A stretch of DNA of 64,000 nt from Amphimedon queenslandica (Eukaryota > Porifera > Demospongiae > Haplosclerida > Niphatidae), in the NCBI RefSeq assembly GCF_000090795.2, contig NW_003546250.1, positions 543,902 to 607,901 of the forward strand, given 5' to 3'. Positions 11,522 to 24,004 of this stretch are shown here, piece after piece. Each line of letters opens with the position of its first letter. Position 1 is the first letter of the stretch. The translations under genes and the position numbers were made by a program. The notes under the pieces are model-generated. The model was given only the letters and a program-made list of their open reading frames with translations. It searched no databases and was not told the origin of the DNA.

Positions 11522-14500
11522 ATGGTAAGCTTCAATCGTTTAGAGTGTCACTTTAGTGTTTATGACGTTCCTCTTTATCTTCTTATTTCACAGTATGGTC
11601 TCATATACAACACAGTACAAGGCCTGGTGCTCAAGGTTTGCAAGGGAGACGACACCAAATGGAAGGAAATATGGTAAGAAGACGCTCGGCCTAATTCAAG
11701 TCAGCTGTTTCTCAGCTCTTGACTGAACAGTACATGCCAAGCGTTCTGCTAATAAATGAAGGAGTTAGGGCCTTGGGGTCTTGTGGTTTGCAACTAGGGA
11801 CATGCATAGTATTTACAATAAGGAGCTGCATTATCCTTATTACTATGGCATCAATTATCCTTGTCTTTACTCTCTCTTCCCTTCCTCTCTCACGCTCTCT
11901 CTACCAACATGCATGGACACACATCAATTGACTTGCACTTTATTTATGTTGTCATCCTTTCCAACTAGCCAAAAGGCTGCAGTAAAGGAAGTAGAGTTTA
12001 TGACATATCAGTACTACGATGAAGAGAAGCTTTTCAAAATCGTGCAAGCGGCCTGTGACGTGCTAGGTAAGAAGAGAAGGAGAGAGCAGAAAGAGAGAAG
12101 ATATGCAAACATTTCATTAAGCCATTAAGAGTATGAATGAGTAATGGGCATTGGACTAAAATTAGATTATTTATGTACATGTACATCTACACTTGTCTGT
12201 ATAATGCACACCGATGGCATTAGCCCATTATGCACTCTTGATTAAACCATTTAATGTACTATGTCCTGTCTGTAGTGACATCACCACATTATTGCTGTGT
12301 TTATATACATGTATTTTGAAAGGGGAAATAAGTCCATTTTTCTACAGATTTACCTCTCGAGAAACTGCTAGAGAGCTTTGGTGAGCATTTCTTTGAGAAG
12401 ACAAAGCAGTCTGGGCACAGCTACATGCTAAACACACTCGGACACGACCTCTTTGGGTTTCTGGTCAACCTGGACTCACTCCACACCCACTTATCAACGA
12501 CCTACCTCGAGATGAGAGCACCTTCTTTCCAGTGTGAGAAGACAGAGGAAGGACTCCAGCTTCATTACTACTCCTGTCGAGCAGGTCTACAGTCGATAGT
12601 CATTGGAATAGTGAGGGCCGTAGCTAAGGATTTCTACAAGCTTGACATTGACATGGAGTTGCAAATGAGTGAAAAGCTGGAAGGCGTTGCACTATGTCAC
12701 CATTGTGTCTTTACCATAACCGTAAAGGAATCCAGCCGCTCTGATCCTTCATGGATAGATAGTAAGCAGAGAAGAGAGGATAAGTGGGAGGGAGTGGATA
12801 TAGTATACGCATGTACAAGCATTCTCTAATTCCGTGAATATTTAATACTTACGTAAAGGATTTAGTATTCATTAACATTCCTTTGTTCTTGTATAGTCAC
12901 ATTGTTAGTAGTATAGATCTACTCACTTGTAATCATTCTCTCCCCCCCCCTCTCTCTCTCTCTCTCTCCTTCTCTCTCTCTCTCTTCACAGGACTGCAAG
13001 GTGAGAGGGTTATGCCTGGCGTACAACACTCCAACAGAAACAGTGTCATTTTGGTTCAAGAGGCAATGGAAATGGAGGGACCTATTGCTGGAATTGCTGG
13101 AGTTGCTCATCCTCCCTCTGGTCTCACTACAGAAAGTCAAACGTGTCCTTTTGTGAATGTGTCACGATACGACAGCGAGTTAGAGCTCTGGAGAGTAAAG
13201 GAAGAGGATGAAGACGAGGATGAGAGTCAAGTTAGAAAGACGAAGAATAAAGTGATCGATGAAGATGCCAAATCTGTTGACAAATCTCTCGAGTCTGCCT
13301 CGTCCATTCGAAGCCAAATTGCTAATGTCTTGCAGCCTGTTAATCGATCCTCCATGCCGATTTCCCTCCTTCCCCATCTCTCTATGGTAACCCCCAGTCA
13401 TTCTAGACGTGGTAGCATCTTCATACCAGCAGAAGACTGGCCGATAACCCCATACCTGTTCCGCTCCCTTTTCCCGTTTCACATTATATTCGATTGCAAT
13501 TTTGTCATCAAGTATATGGGTGTGTCCCTCAGTCGCTTGTTCCCTCTCGCGATCAACAATCAAATGAAACTAACCGACATATTCAGCATAATCCGTCCAG
13601 CCATTCCTTCCTTTACGTATCAGCACATTCGCTCTCGTGTCCACAATGAATTTGTATTGCAAGCCAAAACAATACAGCAAAAATCAAATACGGCTTCCTC
13701 AGGCAAAGATGTCCCCCCAATACACTTTCGTGGTCAGATGGTTCCCACTTCTTCCTCTCAGTCCACAAGTCCTATACTCTTTATCGGCTCCCCGAGGGTC
13801 AAGAGCATCAAAGAATTAGAGAGCCAAGGTCTGTACCTCAGCGATATACCGGTACACGATGTCACAAGAGATCTCATTCTACTCAATCACCAGTTGAGAG
13901 CTGAGATGAACACTGCTTCGCAGCTTGAGGTGATGAAATTCCGACTTGAAGAGGAGAAGACCAGGGTACAGAATGAGAGGGAGAGAGCTGATAACCTTCT
14001 CCATGCAATGCTTCCAGTGCCTGTCGCTAGGCAGCTTAAACATGGTGAAGAGGCTCAGGCTACGTTTCATTCAAATGTCACCATTTTGTTTAGCGATATA
14101 GAAGGATTTACGACAATATGCAGTCAATGTGATCATCCAGAAAAAGTGGTCAAAATGCTCAATAATCTTTATACAAGATTTGACAGCTACATAGACGAAT
14201 TTAAAGTCTACAAAGTATGCATTACATGTACATAAAAATTTCTTTATGAAAAGTTAACTGTCTTTACTTATTTTCTGTCATTGTCTCTCTCCAAAGGTTG
14301 AGACAATAGGAGATGCTTACATGGTGACTGCTGGTCTACTGGAGACAGCAGAGGATCACGGCTACGCTGTCACCTCCTTCTCATTCCAAATGAGAACGAG
14401 TGCCAGTGAAATATTCAGCCCAACCACTGGGAAACCACTAAAGGTATAAAACAATGGTCTGCTTCTTTATTTGTGTGTATATGCATGCCTGTAATGTAAT

Positions 14501-16058
14501 TATTGTTTGTGCTACAGTAAGACCATATGTTATTGTGTTAGTTATTATGCACGTGTGTGATGAACATGCAGGCCAGAATGCATAATGTCAGTAATGAGTG
14601 TTTGCTTTTGTGAGGGAGAGGAGAGGAGGAAATGAAAGGAATTTGAAACATTCGTCAATGCTACAGAAGAGAAGAGTCACTCCACTGTACTACATAGTAA
14701 ATATAATTAGGAGATGAATACAGGGTCACCACACATGCATTGAATGAGGATAAACATTAACGTTGCATGACTTAGAGCTACTCAAATATTTTACTGATAT
14801 TCACAGTAGGTGATATAGGCATAATGAATTCACTTGCTGATATTCATGTTCATGTTCAAGTATTCACTTGCTTTCATTTGTAGATACGTATCGGTATTCA
14901 TACTGGAGCAGTAATGGCCGGTGTTGTTGGTACGCTGATGCCGCGGTACTGTCTCTTTGGTGACACGGTTAACCTCGCCAGTCGGATGGAATCGCATGGA
15001 ACAGCTGGTAAAATACACATCAGTGCCTCTACTTTCAAGTGAGCTCTTGTTTCATTTGTATGTACATTTAATAGTAATATCATTTCACATTGTACTCTAT
15101 GTAATAGAGTAATTAAGGCTGGGTTTACACAGCAATGCGAGAAGCATCTTTTTTAAAATGATACACTTTGAACACAGTTTTAGCCTCTATAAAGTCCTGT
15201 CAAAATTCTATCGCCTTTTTATTCGTTTCCGTGTAAACAGAAGCATAAAACAGGCACAAAACTATACGGATTACATTGCGGATTGCTTTTTTTCGTTACT
15301 GTGTAAACAACTAAGCATAGCCTAAAACCATAGATACTACAAACACATTATGCAGCATCGTACTATCTAATTACTATTGGCAAATAGCAAAATTCTAACT
15401 TCTAAGTATTGTGAATAGAGAGTTATCACTTTCTCATTCATGTAGTACTTTGGTTGGCAAGCCGGTCACTCTGACATCCCGTGGAGAGATTACAGTCAAA
15501 GGACTGGACACAAAACAGCGAACATACTTTGTTGAACCGTCGCACAAATATGTCGTTATTGAAGCCGAGAAAGACAAGCTAATGAAGAAACAAAACTCGG
15601 ACTCTTTTGTGTCCTTGCACCACGTTCCAAGATCCTCCTTCTCCACTCACGCGCCAGCACCTGTCTTTGGGGTAGGAGGAAGCTCACAGGAAAAACTTCG
15701 TAAGGTCTCGGTACAGTCAAAGCAATCAGGTGGATCATTTTTAAATTTTGATGTACCGATTGAGTCAGCAGCCGAGACACAAGAAGTGGATGTAGCAGTT
15801 AATGTGGAACAGACAAAGAATGAATCAGGTGAAGGAGAGGGAGAGGCAACACTGGAAAAGAGTTCTTCCAAAAGATCAGTCAATCGTGACAGCTACTACA
15901 AGATAACTCCAGTGAATGGCGAGCTCATGAATGAGAGTGGAGGGGAAACTAAGAAACAGCGAAAGAAGAAAAAGAGCAAAAGGAAGATGAGAGAGGAACC
16001 TCAAGAGACTGCAGACTGTGATGAACTCAAACAGAATAAAAAGTGCACCATTAGCTAA
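11522..16058 (+). CDS. Soluble guanylate cyclase, beta2/atypical type, with CaaX tail
   Basis: This enzyme makes cGMP from GTP under control of a heme sensor. Eight exons (11522-11524, 11594-11673, 11969-12066, 12348-12761, 12992-14214, 14297-14443, 14884-15038, 15446-16058) keep phase and give 910 residues, against about 620 for beta1. The first exon is only the ATG. H-NOX domain: [13 protein letters not shown] start, heme-ligand His in [10 protein letters not shown], and the YxSxR motif in [12 protein letters not shown]-like/HNOBA region and signalling helix follow. The catalytic domain has both metal aspartates ([12 protein letters not shown]), the purine-selecting Glu and Cys ([15 protein letters not shown]) and the Asn/Arg pair (NLASR). 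A charged tail of about 170 residues ends KKCTIS, a CaaX box after a polybasic run. GUCY1B2 is the closest vertebrate design. Confidence 0.93.
15116..15326. mobile_element. Possible MITE-like element in a cyclase intron
   Basis: GTTTACACAG at 15123-15132 is matched by its exact reverse complement CTGTGTAAAC at 15299-15308, with AGGCT outside on the left and its complement on the right. A third, near copy (CCGTGTAAACAG) lies inside at 15229-15240. No coding capacity. The pattern fits a short non-autonomous DNA transposon, but I see only one copy in this window and no certain target-site duplication. Confidence 0.4.
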
Positions 16059-16446
16059 CACCTTGATTTCATTCATAGCTATGCTCTGATCTATACTCCT
16101 TTCTAAATGTATAGCAATTAATACATTGTATGCACTAAACTCCTAACTATCTTTTTATTTATTTATATTTCCTGTTGTTTGCAGTTACTGTATAGCTGGT
16201 AGAAATGACTTGCACTCTTGATGAGTGCCTACCAGCTATAACTGGAGCTGTTTTTTGTATTATTGATGTATTTGGTTATAATTATTAGAAGTGTTTGATG
16301 TTTGACGTTGAAGCATCAGTGCCATCAATATTTAGTGATAAATCTGTAGTTATTAATGACCAAGATCTGCTTTGATTTGACACTTTAGCTAAATATGCCA
16401 CGTGTGTGTTGCTGTATGGGCGTTACCTAGTGCCTAGTGAATAAGC
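16059..16446. other. Intergenic: cyclase 3' UTR and RFC4 5' region
   Basis: 388 bases, AT-rich, with no ORF of interest. It must hold the cyclase polyadenylation signal and the RFC4 promoter. At about 16195-16245 TATAGCTGGTAGAAATGAC is followed by ACCAGCTATA, a likely inverted repeat of about 10 bases able to form a hairpin near the end of the cyclase transcript. Confidence 0.4.
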
Positions 16447-18637
16447 ATGGATGCTTTCTTCCAGCCTGGAGGGCGAGCCAAAAGTAAAGGAGCAGACAAG
16501 AACGTAGGAGGAAGTAAGAACTCGGCTCAGCAAGGTCCCGTCGAGAAGAGGAAAGTCCCCTGGGTAGAGAAATAGTACGGATTATAGTCAGTAATAAAAG
16601 ATTTTACTTGTTCCTCTACTAATTCTAGTCGTCCCAAAGTTGTTGACGATGTTGTGCATCAGGATGAAGTCGTGAGTGTATTGAAAAAGACATTAACTGG
16701 GTCTGATGTGAGTTTGATTGTCATAAATAGTGGTAATTTGGTAACTAAATATATTTTTGCATGACAATTTATACATGAAAAAAGGAAGTTGCTATATCTT
16801 TTTTCAGTTTCCAAATCTTCTCTTTTACGGCCCACCTGGTACTGGGAAAACGTCAGCCATTTTAGCAATAGCCCACGAACTCTTTGGGTCAGTTAATAAT
16901 TGGCAGAGATGCCTGTAAGTATTATTATTTAAATTTGTAGTAGAGATTTGTATAAATCACGTATACTGGAATTAAATGCATCAGATGATAGAGGAATACA
17001 GGTATAATATATAAATAACATTTTCTTTATTTATTTTCTTCTCTTTCCTAAGGTTATCAGAGATAAAGTAAAGTCTTTCGCCCGACACTCCGCCTCTGCC
17101 AGTCGACCAGAGTAAGTCACATGTCAGTCATACACTTGTCACATGATCATCATCATCATGACTAGCGGTAAACCATGTCCCAGTTTCAAGATAGTCATAC
17201 TGGACGAGGCAGACTCCATGACGCAAGCGGCTCAAGTTAGAGCAAAAAAAAATAATTGTGTACTCTATTACCTTTTTATTATAAAAGGCTGCTTTAAGAA
17301 GGACAATGGAAAAGGAGTCCACTTCAACAAGATTCTGTCTCATTTGTAATTACATCAGTCGTATCATTGAGCCACTGACCTCACGTTGCTCAAAGTTTCG
17401 CTTCAAACCTCTCTCCTCGGCCATTTTACGAACCAGACTGGAATATATCTGTAGAGAAGAGAATGTGAAATGTAATGAGAAGGTAAGAATGGAGAGGATG
17501 AGGAGATTTTTCTAATTTTTGTAATACTTTAGGCCATAGATAGGATAATAGAAACATCTGATGGAGATATGAGAAAGGTATAAGAATCATTCTATACTTG
17601 TACACTAATGATACGACGCTTTAAAAGGCTATAACATTTCTTCAAAGTGGCTACAGACTTAAAGGAGACGAGGAAGTCACTGAAAAGGACATAATGGAAA
17701 TTGCAGGAGTAAGAATTGATGGAAGAGTTGTTTTTATGAAACTACACGGTCTGCCAGCTGTATTTAATGTAGTTTGTTTAGGTAGTGCCACAATCACTCA
17801 TTGAAGGATTACTCAAGACCTGCTCGTCAAACTCGTACGATCAACTGGAAACTGCAGTAAAGGTACTTTGTGATAATTTTTGGTACATAACTTTTAAACT
17901 AGTATGTCTGTTAATAGAATTTTGTCGCAGAAGGTTTTCCAGCTGTACAGATTATGAATCAAGTATTTAAATTATATCGTGTGCATATACTCTTGAGTGA
18001 CGGTCTCTTTAGTTGAATGATGTCATTATTACTCATTGTGAATTGAACGACTTACAAAAGTCAGCAATATGTGAACAGATGGCGGTAAGCAACTGATCAA
18101 AGATCAATTAGATCATGGGCAATGTTTTCTGAAAAAAATGGCTCCGAAATCACCCCCAATTTTTATTACATTTTCTGATGCATATTGATGTATTTATGCT
18201 GTGTAGAAAGTTTGAGCTGATTCCGACTTAATTTTTTTGAGTTATGGCCATTTTAAAAAATCGGCCAAAATCTGAAAAAATCCCTGTACTATAGCCCATG
18301 GTTTTTTCCAAAAAAATGGCTAAAAAATCACCCCCAATTTTTATTAAATTTTCTGATACATATTGATGTCCTTATGCTATGTAGAAAGTTTGAGACGATT
18401 CCGATTAATATTTTTCAAGTTATGGTCATTTTTAAAAATTGGTCAATTTCTGAAAAATGCCCTGTACTATAGGCTCAAAAATCACCCCCAATTTTTATTA
18501 CATTTTCTGATATATATTGATACATTTTGTTCTGTTCATAGGTTGTGGATAGGAGATTATCTGATGGAGCAGACGAATATCTCCAGCTCCTTGACATTTC
18601 CAGTTTCATAATGACACAATTCTGTCAAGCAACTTAA
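16447..18637 (+). CDS. RFC4: Replication factor C subunit 4 (clamp loader ATPase)
   Basis: RFC4 is one of the small ATPase subunits that load PCNA onto primed DNA in the nucleus. About twelve exons run from ATG 16447 to TAA 18635-18637; the early ones are 16447-16574, 16629-16707, 16808-16914, 16941-17001, 17053-17111, 17166-17235 and 17288-17482. Motifs in order: VPWVEKYRPK (RFC box II), Walker [23 protein letters not shown], Walker [18 protein letters not shown], and SRC arginine finger [12 protein letters not shown]-terminal exons match human RFC4 ([24 protein letters not shown]). Length fits the family (human 363). Several introns are near 52 bases. One late intron (18087-18541) has swollen with two units of the dispersed repeat. 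Confidence 0.96.
18115..18535 (+). repeat. Dispersed repeat, variant with CCCATGG spacer, RFC4 intron
   Basis: At least two tandem units about 176 bases apart, each with TTTTCTGATRCATATTGATG, then TGTAGAAAGTTTGAG, a GATTCCGA block, and a CCCTGTACTATAG half-palindrome. The right half is replaced by CCCATGGTTTTTTC, also seen at 35195-35530. Orientation is with the gene. Confidence 0.75.
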
Positions 18638-19065
18638 CATTAGCACATCAATACTAGTGATCATTATTATTCCTACATGTACTCTAAGTATATAAATACT
18701 AAGATCAAGCACAATACAATATATTATGATTCATTGACTTATTAAAATTAATATTAAATAAGTAATAATAATATCTATTCCACAAAAATAATCTATCTAT
18801 TTCACTAAAAAAATACATCTACATGTACGTAATAAGTCAGTCATATCTTCATATAAGTATATAGTGAAAATACAAAAAAATAATATTATCACCTAATACA
18901 TTCACCTATTTTTATTATTATTATTATTTATTTCTTTCTTTTTCCTGAATATTTTTATATTCTTTTCCTTCCTCTTTTTTTGCCTTGTCTCCTTACTTTC
19001 CTTAATGGAGAAAATTCCTAAATAATATCACAAAAATTCACAATAAATCTTTCCAGTTCTCTCTC
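18638..19065. other. Convergent 3' region, RFC4 / PHF14
   Basis: 428 bases between two stop codons that face each other. Very AT-rich, with short A/T repeats and TTATTATTATTATTTATT near 18914. It should hold both polyadenylation sites. No gene seen. Confidence 0.5.
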
Positions 19066-22000
19066 TCATACTATGAACTGCCAGTTGTTTGAAAAGTTAA
19101 TCTTCCTACCAAAACTTGACTGTGGATCAGAGTTGTGTGGGATGGCTGGCTTTAACTCATCCTCACTATTTAAACCACAATCTTCACATTGCCTGGAGAA
19201 AGAGAGAGAGGAAAGATGGGGATATGATCATAAATACATACATGGTAATATCTATGTGTATTATATGTTAATAATTACCATCCTTGTCTAGAGGTTTTTA
19301 AAGGGACTCTCGTAAGAGGAGGATCTAAGCAGTTGATGTGATAGTAGAGACTACATGTATCACACTGGGCCATCAGGTGGTCATCATTACATCCTTTACA
19401 AATGCAGCACCTGCGGGAGATTCAAAATACAAATCACATTATGCAGCTGTGCACATTGAATTGTGTACTAATGAAGTTTATTTGGTTTAAATAATTTTAA
19501 AATATGATACACATGTAATGTTGAGTTGTTAGCTGCATCTATTCTGGACTATAGTACACTTTACATTTGAGAGGTGTGGTCATTGTTGCAGTTGGGATTG
19601 TCGTCATCATCATGAATATCAACAAGATATTTTGATGAATCCAAGATTGGCTATAATAATGAAACGAGAGAGTGAAAATGTAAAATTTATAAAAGCAAGA
19701 ATAATCTTAATTCAAACAGGAGCCACTTACCTTTCCAGCTGCTTCGTTAGCTAGGGTACAAATGATTTTAATTCTGTCACTTAATATGTGACAGTTTTGT
19801 TTGACAGCTGCCAATTCAGCATCCGTCTTGAAAAAAAGATAAAATAGGTGAGGCAAATTAGATAATTTTTAAAACTTAAAATCGTGGGGGAAAAAGATCT
19901 TTTACTTCTTTCCTAGCCTCTTGTATCTTAAGTGACTTGTCCTTCAGTTGCGAGCGTTTTCCCGACAGCTGATCATTTTCTGTCTTTAACTTGTTAATCT
20001 TCAGCATACGACCTTATGAATTGAAACTTAAACATCAAATAAACACAAAGAATGAAGCACTGACTGTTAAAAAACTTGACGAACTCCTCAGTCAAACCAA
20101 TTGGTACGTTACCACGATAAGAATGAGAAGATAAAGTCGTCCTCTAAAGGAGAGAAAGAGACAAATAAAAAAAGGAGACAATTTTAAATATGAGTACAAA
20201 ATATTGTGAAAGAAAAATGAAAGATGAGAGAGAGAGAGGGAGGAGCATTTTTGAAGCTTACATCTTGCCCAAACCCTAAGAGCTGAGCCTTTCTTGTGAG
20301 CAATTTGAAAGCTGCAGCATACAACAAAGATTAACAATATTAATGGGTGAAGTTTATATAGACATGTACCTTCAGGGTGAGATTGCAAGAGACGACGACC
20401 TTGCTTAACTATCTTGTCTGGTTGATACCATTCTCTCATCTCTTTAAACATTTTAGAGTAAGATTCATTAGCTTCAAGTAAATATTTATTAAGCTTGATA
20501 GAGAAAGAAAAAGAGAGATGTGGATGTACTAGTCCATAGTAACACAAAATCATACTCACTCTTGTGTCATTCTCAGGTTTTTTGAATCTTTTGATGCTCT
20601 CAATCATTTTATAGTATCTCTTTTTCTAAAGGCAAAATAGCACATGATGTGCTCTTAACTCAGGAACGGTACCTTTCGTTTTACTTCCTTTTTATCACTG
20701 TGAGCGAGACAATGTGCAAAGTAAGGATCAGTGATCTCTTCCTGTAAGTGAAAGACGTTACATTTATTTAAAAATTCGTAAAAAATTCAAATGTGATCAG
20801 AATGAGTTCAAATTTGAAACACAACATAAGAACATGTATATGTATCAGATAAAATTATTAAAATGGAGAATTCTCTCCTTTTCATTTTTGGCAAAATTTG
20901 GTCAATGACCCTGTACTATAATACAGGGACTTTCGCCCAATTTTGGAGGAGCTTTAAAAATTCATAAAAAATCCAAATGTTATCTAAATGAGTTCCAACT
21001 TGAAACACAATATAAGAACATGTATACGTATCAGAAAAAAATTTTAAATGGAGAATTTTCTAACTTTCATTTTTGGCAAAATTTGGTCCCTTATACTTGT
21101 ACATTGCACATTGACATGTACATACAATCAACTCTTTCATTCTTTAATCACTACCTTTCTCCTCTTCTTTGGTCTTCCTTCATTAGGGCTGAGGCTGCTC
21201 CTGACGCTATCATCAGATTCACACAATAAACCATTCTTAAGACCACTAAGGAGACAGAGAAAGACTTAATTCCCTTACATACAAAATGGCTAAAGGTCGA
21301 GTGAAAGCAAGTAAGAAATAATAATACATGTACATGTAAATCTACAAGCAGTTCAGGCTTCAAGATTGACAAGGGAAGTGGTGGTTTTATAAAGACCATG
21401 TACCCGATGGAGAGACATGTATAGTGTGAATTACCAGGTAGCATGAAAGTAGACTTTACACAGTCCAGCATCACACTGTATGCATATACCAGTCTGACTC
21501 AACCAGTCTTCATCACACAACTGACAGCTCTACAAAATAAAACAAATAAATACAAATTTATTTTCTATATCAAATATTTATACTGCCACGCCCACAAAAG
21601 CAATCCCGCCCACTCACCTTTGCCCCAAATTTTGACGGGTTGATTTGGTCAAGAGTTATTCCGCTGAGTAGCAAGGGGTTGATAAACTCCACCCCCTCAC
21701 AATAGAGTCCACACACAATATGGACCCACTCACCGTTAATGGCCTGCTTGAATAACCCACCCTCAACTGGGCAGAGACAACAGGACTAAAGAAATGAATT
21801 TAAAATTTATAAGAGAAAAAGAGAGAGAGGGGGAGAGTGTGTGTGATTGATCAGTGACATACAGGGTTTTCAACTCCAGCTCTACAGGAATCACAGAACC
21901 AGGGTATGGTTGAGAAAGAGGAGAGATTAGACTGGGTCTCATCAACGCCGTCATCTTCAGGGACTCCATAGCAACCTGTGGGAGTGGCTTGTTGCCATGG

Positions 22001-22968
22001 AGTATTGTAATTAATTGAAACTATACCTTCGTGGACTGAGAGACCACAGGCATCACAAGTTACAATATCGTGATCATGTCTGAAAAAGAGAGAGAGAGAG
22101 GGTGAGGAGAGAGAGAGAGGTTATAAAAACTCTTACGCTGTTTCCAGACAGACAGAGCAAATGGGAGTGGATTCATCGTTAGTCATTGTGACGGCCATGT
22201 CAACTGATTCTATTGAATTTTTAAAATGTATAACGTTATAAAAATGAATGAAGCTGCATCATAAATGGATAGTACATGATGTAGGTCTTACATGCAAAGT
22301 AATGCAGCAACACTTAATCTTATGTTGTTACACAATATAATCCACTTACCAAAAGTGGTGGGACTGATGGTATCTCTTTCCCCTGGGCCCTCTTCCCTTT
22401 CCTCCTCCTCCTCCTCCTCCTCCCCCTCCTCCTCTTCCTCACTTTTCTCACTGTCACTTGATTCACTTGCACCATCATCAGATACTGAAAATCAAAACAA
22501 ACAATACAATACATGTAGAATTATGGAACAGTTCCTACATGCTTTTAAAAATCGAAAACCAACAACATTCCATGGCAGCTGCCCTCATCCACATAATTTA
22601 AATTCAACAAAAATAACCAGCTTATATAAAAAATAGCTCAATTTTAAAAAATAGAATTTAAAGAGCATTTGCAGTATTAAAGTACAATGTATTATGAATG
22701 AGAGGTTACCTTCAGACACAGCAGCTGCATCTGTTGGAATGAACTCCTCGTCGTCTGAGGAGGAATCAGAGTTAAGTGATATGCCAAAGTGCTCGCTGAT
22801 GCAAGACGGATCCATTATTTTAAAGAGAGAGGGACGGGTGGAGGAGCGGAGGCTCTTCCTTCTACTGGGGCCTGGGAAAATAATAAAAAATATCTCGAGG
22901 AGCCCAAAAGTATATAGGGGAACTAGAACAGCTTGAAACTGACCTGGGGCCTCCCGGTTCTCGCTCAT
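19066..22968 (-). CDS. PHF14: PHD finger protein 14
   Basis: PHF14 is a nuclear histone reader. About 16 exons run from ATG 22968 (MSENREAPG) to TGA 19066. An acidic N-terminal part (SDSSSDDEEF, then a long run of Glu) leads to the first PHD finger (PICSVCLET, VTCDACGLSVHEGCYG, PWFCDSCRAG). An extended zinc-knuckle/PHD follows (CCLCPVEGGLFKQ, WVHIVCGLYCEGVEF, SCQLCDEDW, ICIQCDAGLCKVYFHATC). A helical middle part comes next (KLLTRKAQLLGFG; coiled coil INKLKTENDQLSGKRSQLK), then the C-terminal PHD CCICKGCNDDHLMAQCDTC...CLDPPLTRVP, very close to vertebrate PHF14. The final PHD is split after RQGW. Introns hold two units of the dispersed repeat. Head to head with the FUN14-domain gene. Confidence 0.95.
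20762..21095 (-). repeat. Dispersed ~180-base repeat, PHF14 intron
   Basis: Two units in tandem. Each carries GATCAGAATGAGTTCAAATT or a close relative, ACACAACATAAGAACATGTAT, and CATTTTTGGCAAAATTTGGTC; the first shows CCCTGTACTATAATACAGGG, a slightly decayed palindrome. Confidence 0.75.
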
Positions 22969-23086
22969 TTTTTCCTGCTGTCCTGCATCAGATTTCAGAG
23001 CAGAACCTCAGAATGCTCAGATGGCATGTGAGTAGTAGGAGTGGCCTGATTTGAGAGGCCACGCCTACATATTGAATCATTAGAAA
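22969..23086. promoter_or_regulatory. Short divergent promoter, PHF14 / FUN14-domain gene
   Basis: 118 bases lie between the two start codons, so both promoters must overlap or be shared. No TATA box is evident. Confidence 0.5.
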
Positions 23087-23788
23087 ATGGCTGACATTGA
23101 AGAAGACACAAAAGGAGATATTTCTGGAACAGTGTATCGTACAATGAACCATGTGATGAGAGAAGAAGGGAACGAGATGCTGGATGCCATCACGTTCGAT
23201 AGGCACAGACTGCAAGTGGTCCAGCGAAGAGTGATGGCACTTGCTATTCGCTCGTCCCCTGTCCAACAATTTGGAATGGGATTTGGCATTGGATGGTATG
23301 TACTAGTTTATTAGGGACATTGGTAGATAGGCAAGGTATTCGATGTACAAGGGGGACACATAATTGGCCCATTAAAAATTATTACGATTATTATTAAAAA
23401 TTATATAATCAATGTTGTTATTTTATTTTAATTTCCTAGGGTATCTGGATATCTGTTCAGAAAGGTCAGTCGAACAGCTGCTTTCGTTCTCGGCTGTGGC
23501 TTCCTTGCATTACAGGTAAGTCTCTCTAATTTATAACTTATCGCTATTGATGAACCCTCTTTCTGTTAGGGTGCAGTGTCACTAGGTATTGTGTCAATAA
23601 ACACAGAAGGAGTCAAAGAACTTGCTAGACACAATATGAGACGATTTGAGACTCATGTGAGATCCATCAGTGGAGAAGAAGCAGCCAGTCAGGGTGGAGT
23701 GTTTCAAAAACTTTACGACTTTGCTCAGACTCATATGTTTATTTCAAGTGGATTCATCTCTGGTGCTGTTGTGGCATTTACATTCTAA
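23087..23788 (+). CDS. FUN14-domain mitochondrial membrane protein
   Basis: Three exons (23087-23295, 23440-23515, 23570-23788) give 167 residues, the usual size for FUNDC1/2. FUNDC1 sits in the mitochondrial outer membrane and acts in mitophagy. The FUN14 core is clear: GFGIGWVSGYLFRKVSRTAA with Gly-rich membrane helices, GFLALQGAVSLGIVSIN, and the C-terminal FISSGFISGAVVAF, matching the family's last helix (VISSGFVGG). I do not see a good LC3-interacting YxxL at the N-terminus, where vertebrate FUNDC1 has one, so mitophagy-receptor function is not shown. The second intron is only 54 bases. Confidence 0.88.
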
Positions 23789-24004
23789 TGTTATATCTTC
23801 ATATAATTCAAATGTATCTTTATTTTATTCATTGTATAAAACAGTATCATGTTATGACTTATGAGTATTGAATAATAGTGAGTTATTGTGCAGTGAATTG
23901 AATATGTTGACCATGTGTTGACATTCATAATTAATGAGCCACACCTCTAATAAATTCCTTTATGAGCCACACCCTTTTAGAAGACATAAACAATCCTTTG
24001 GACC

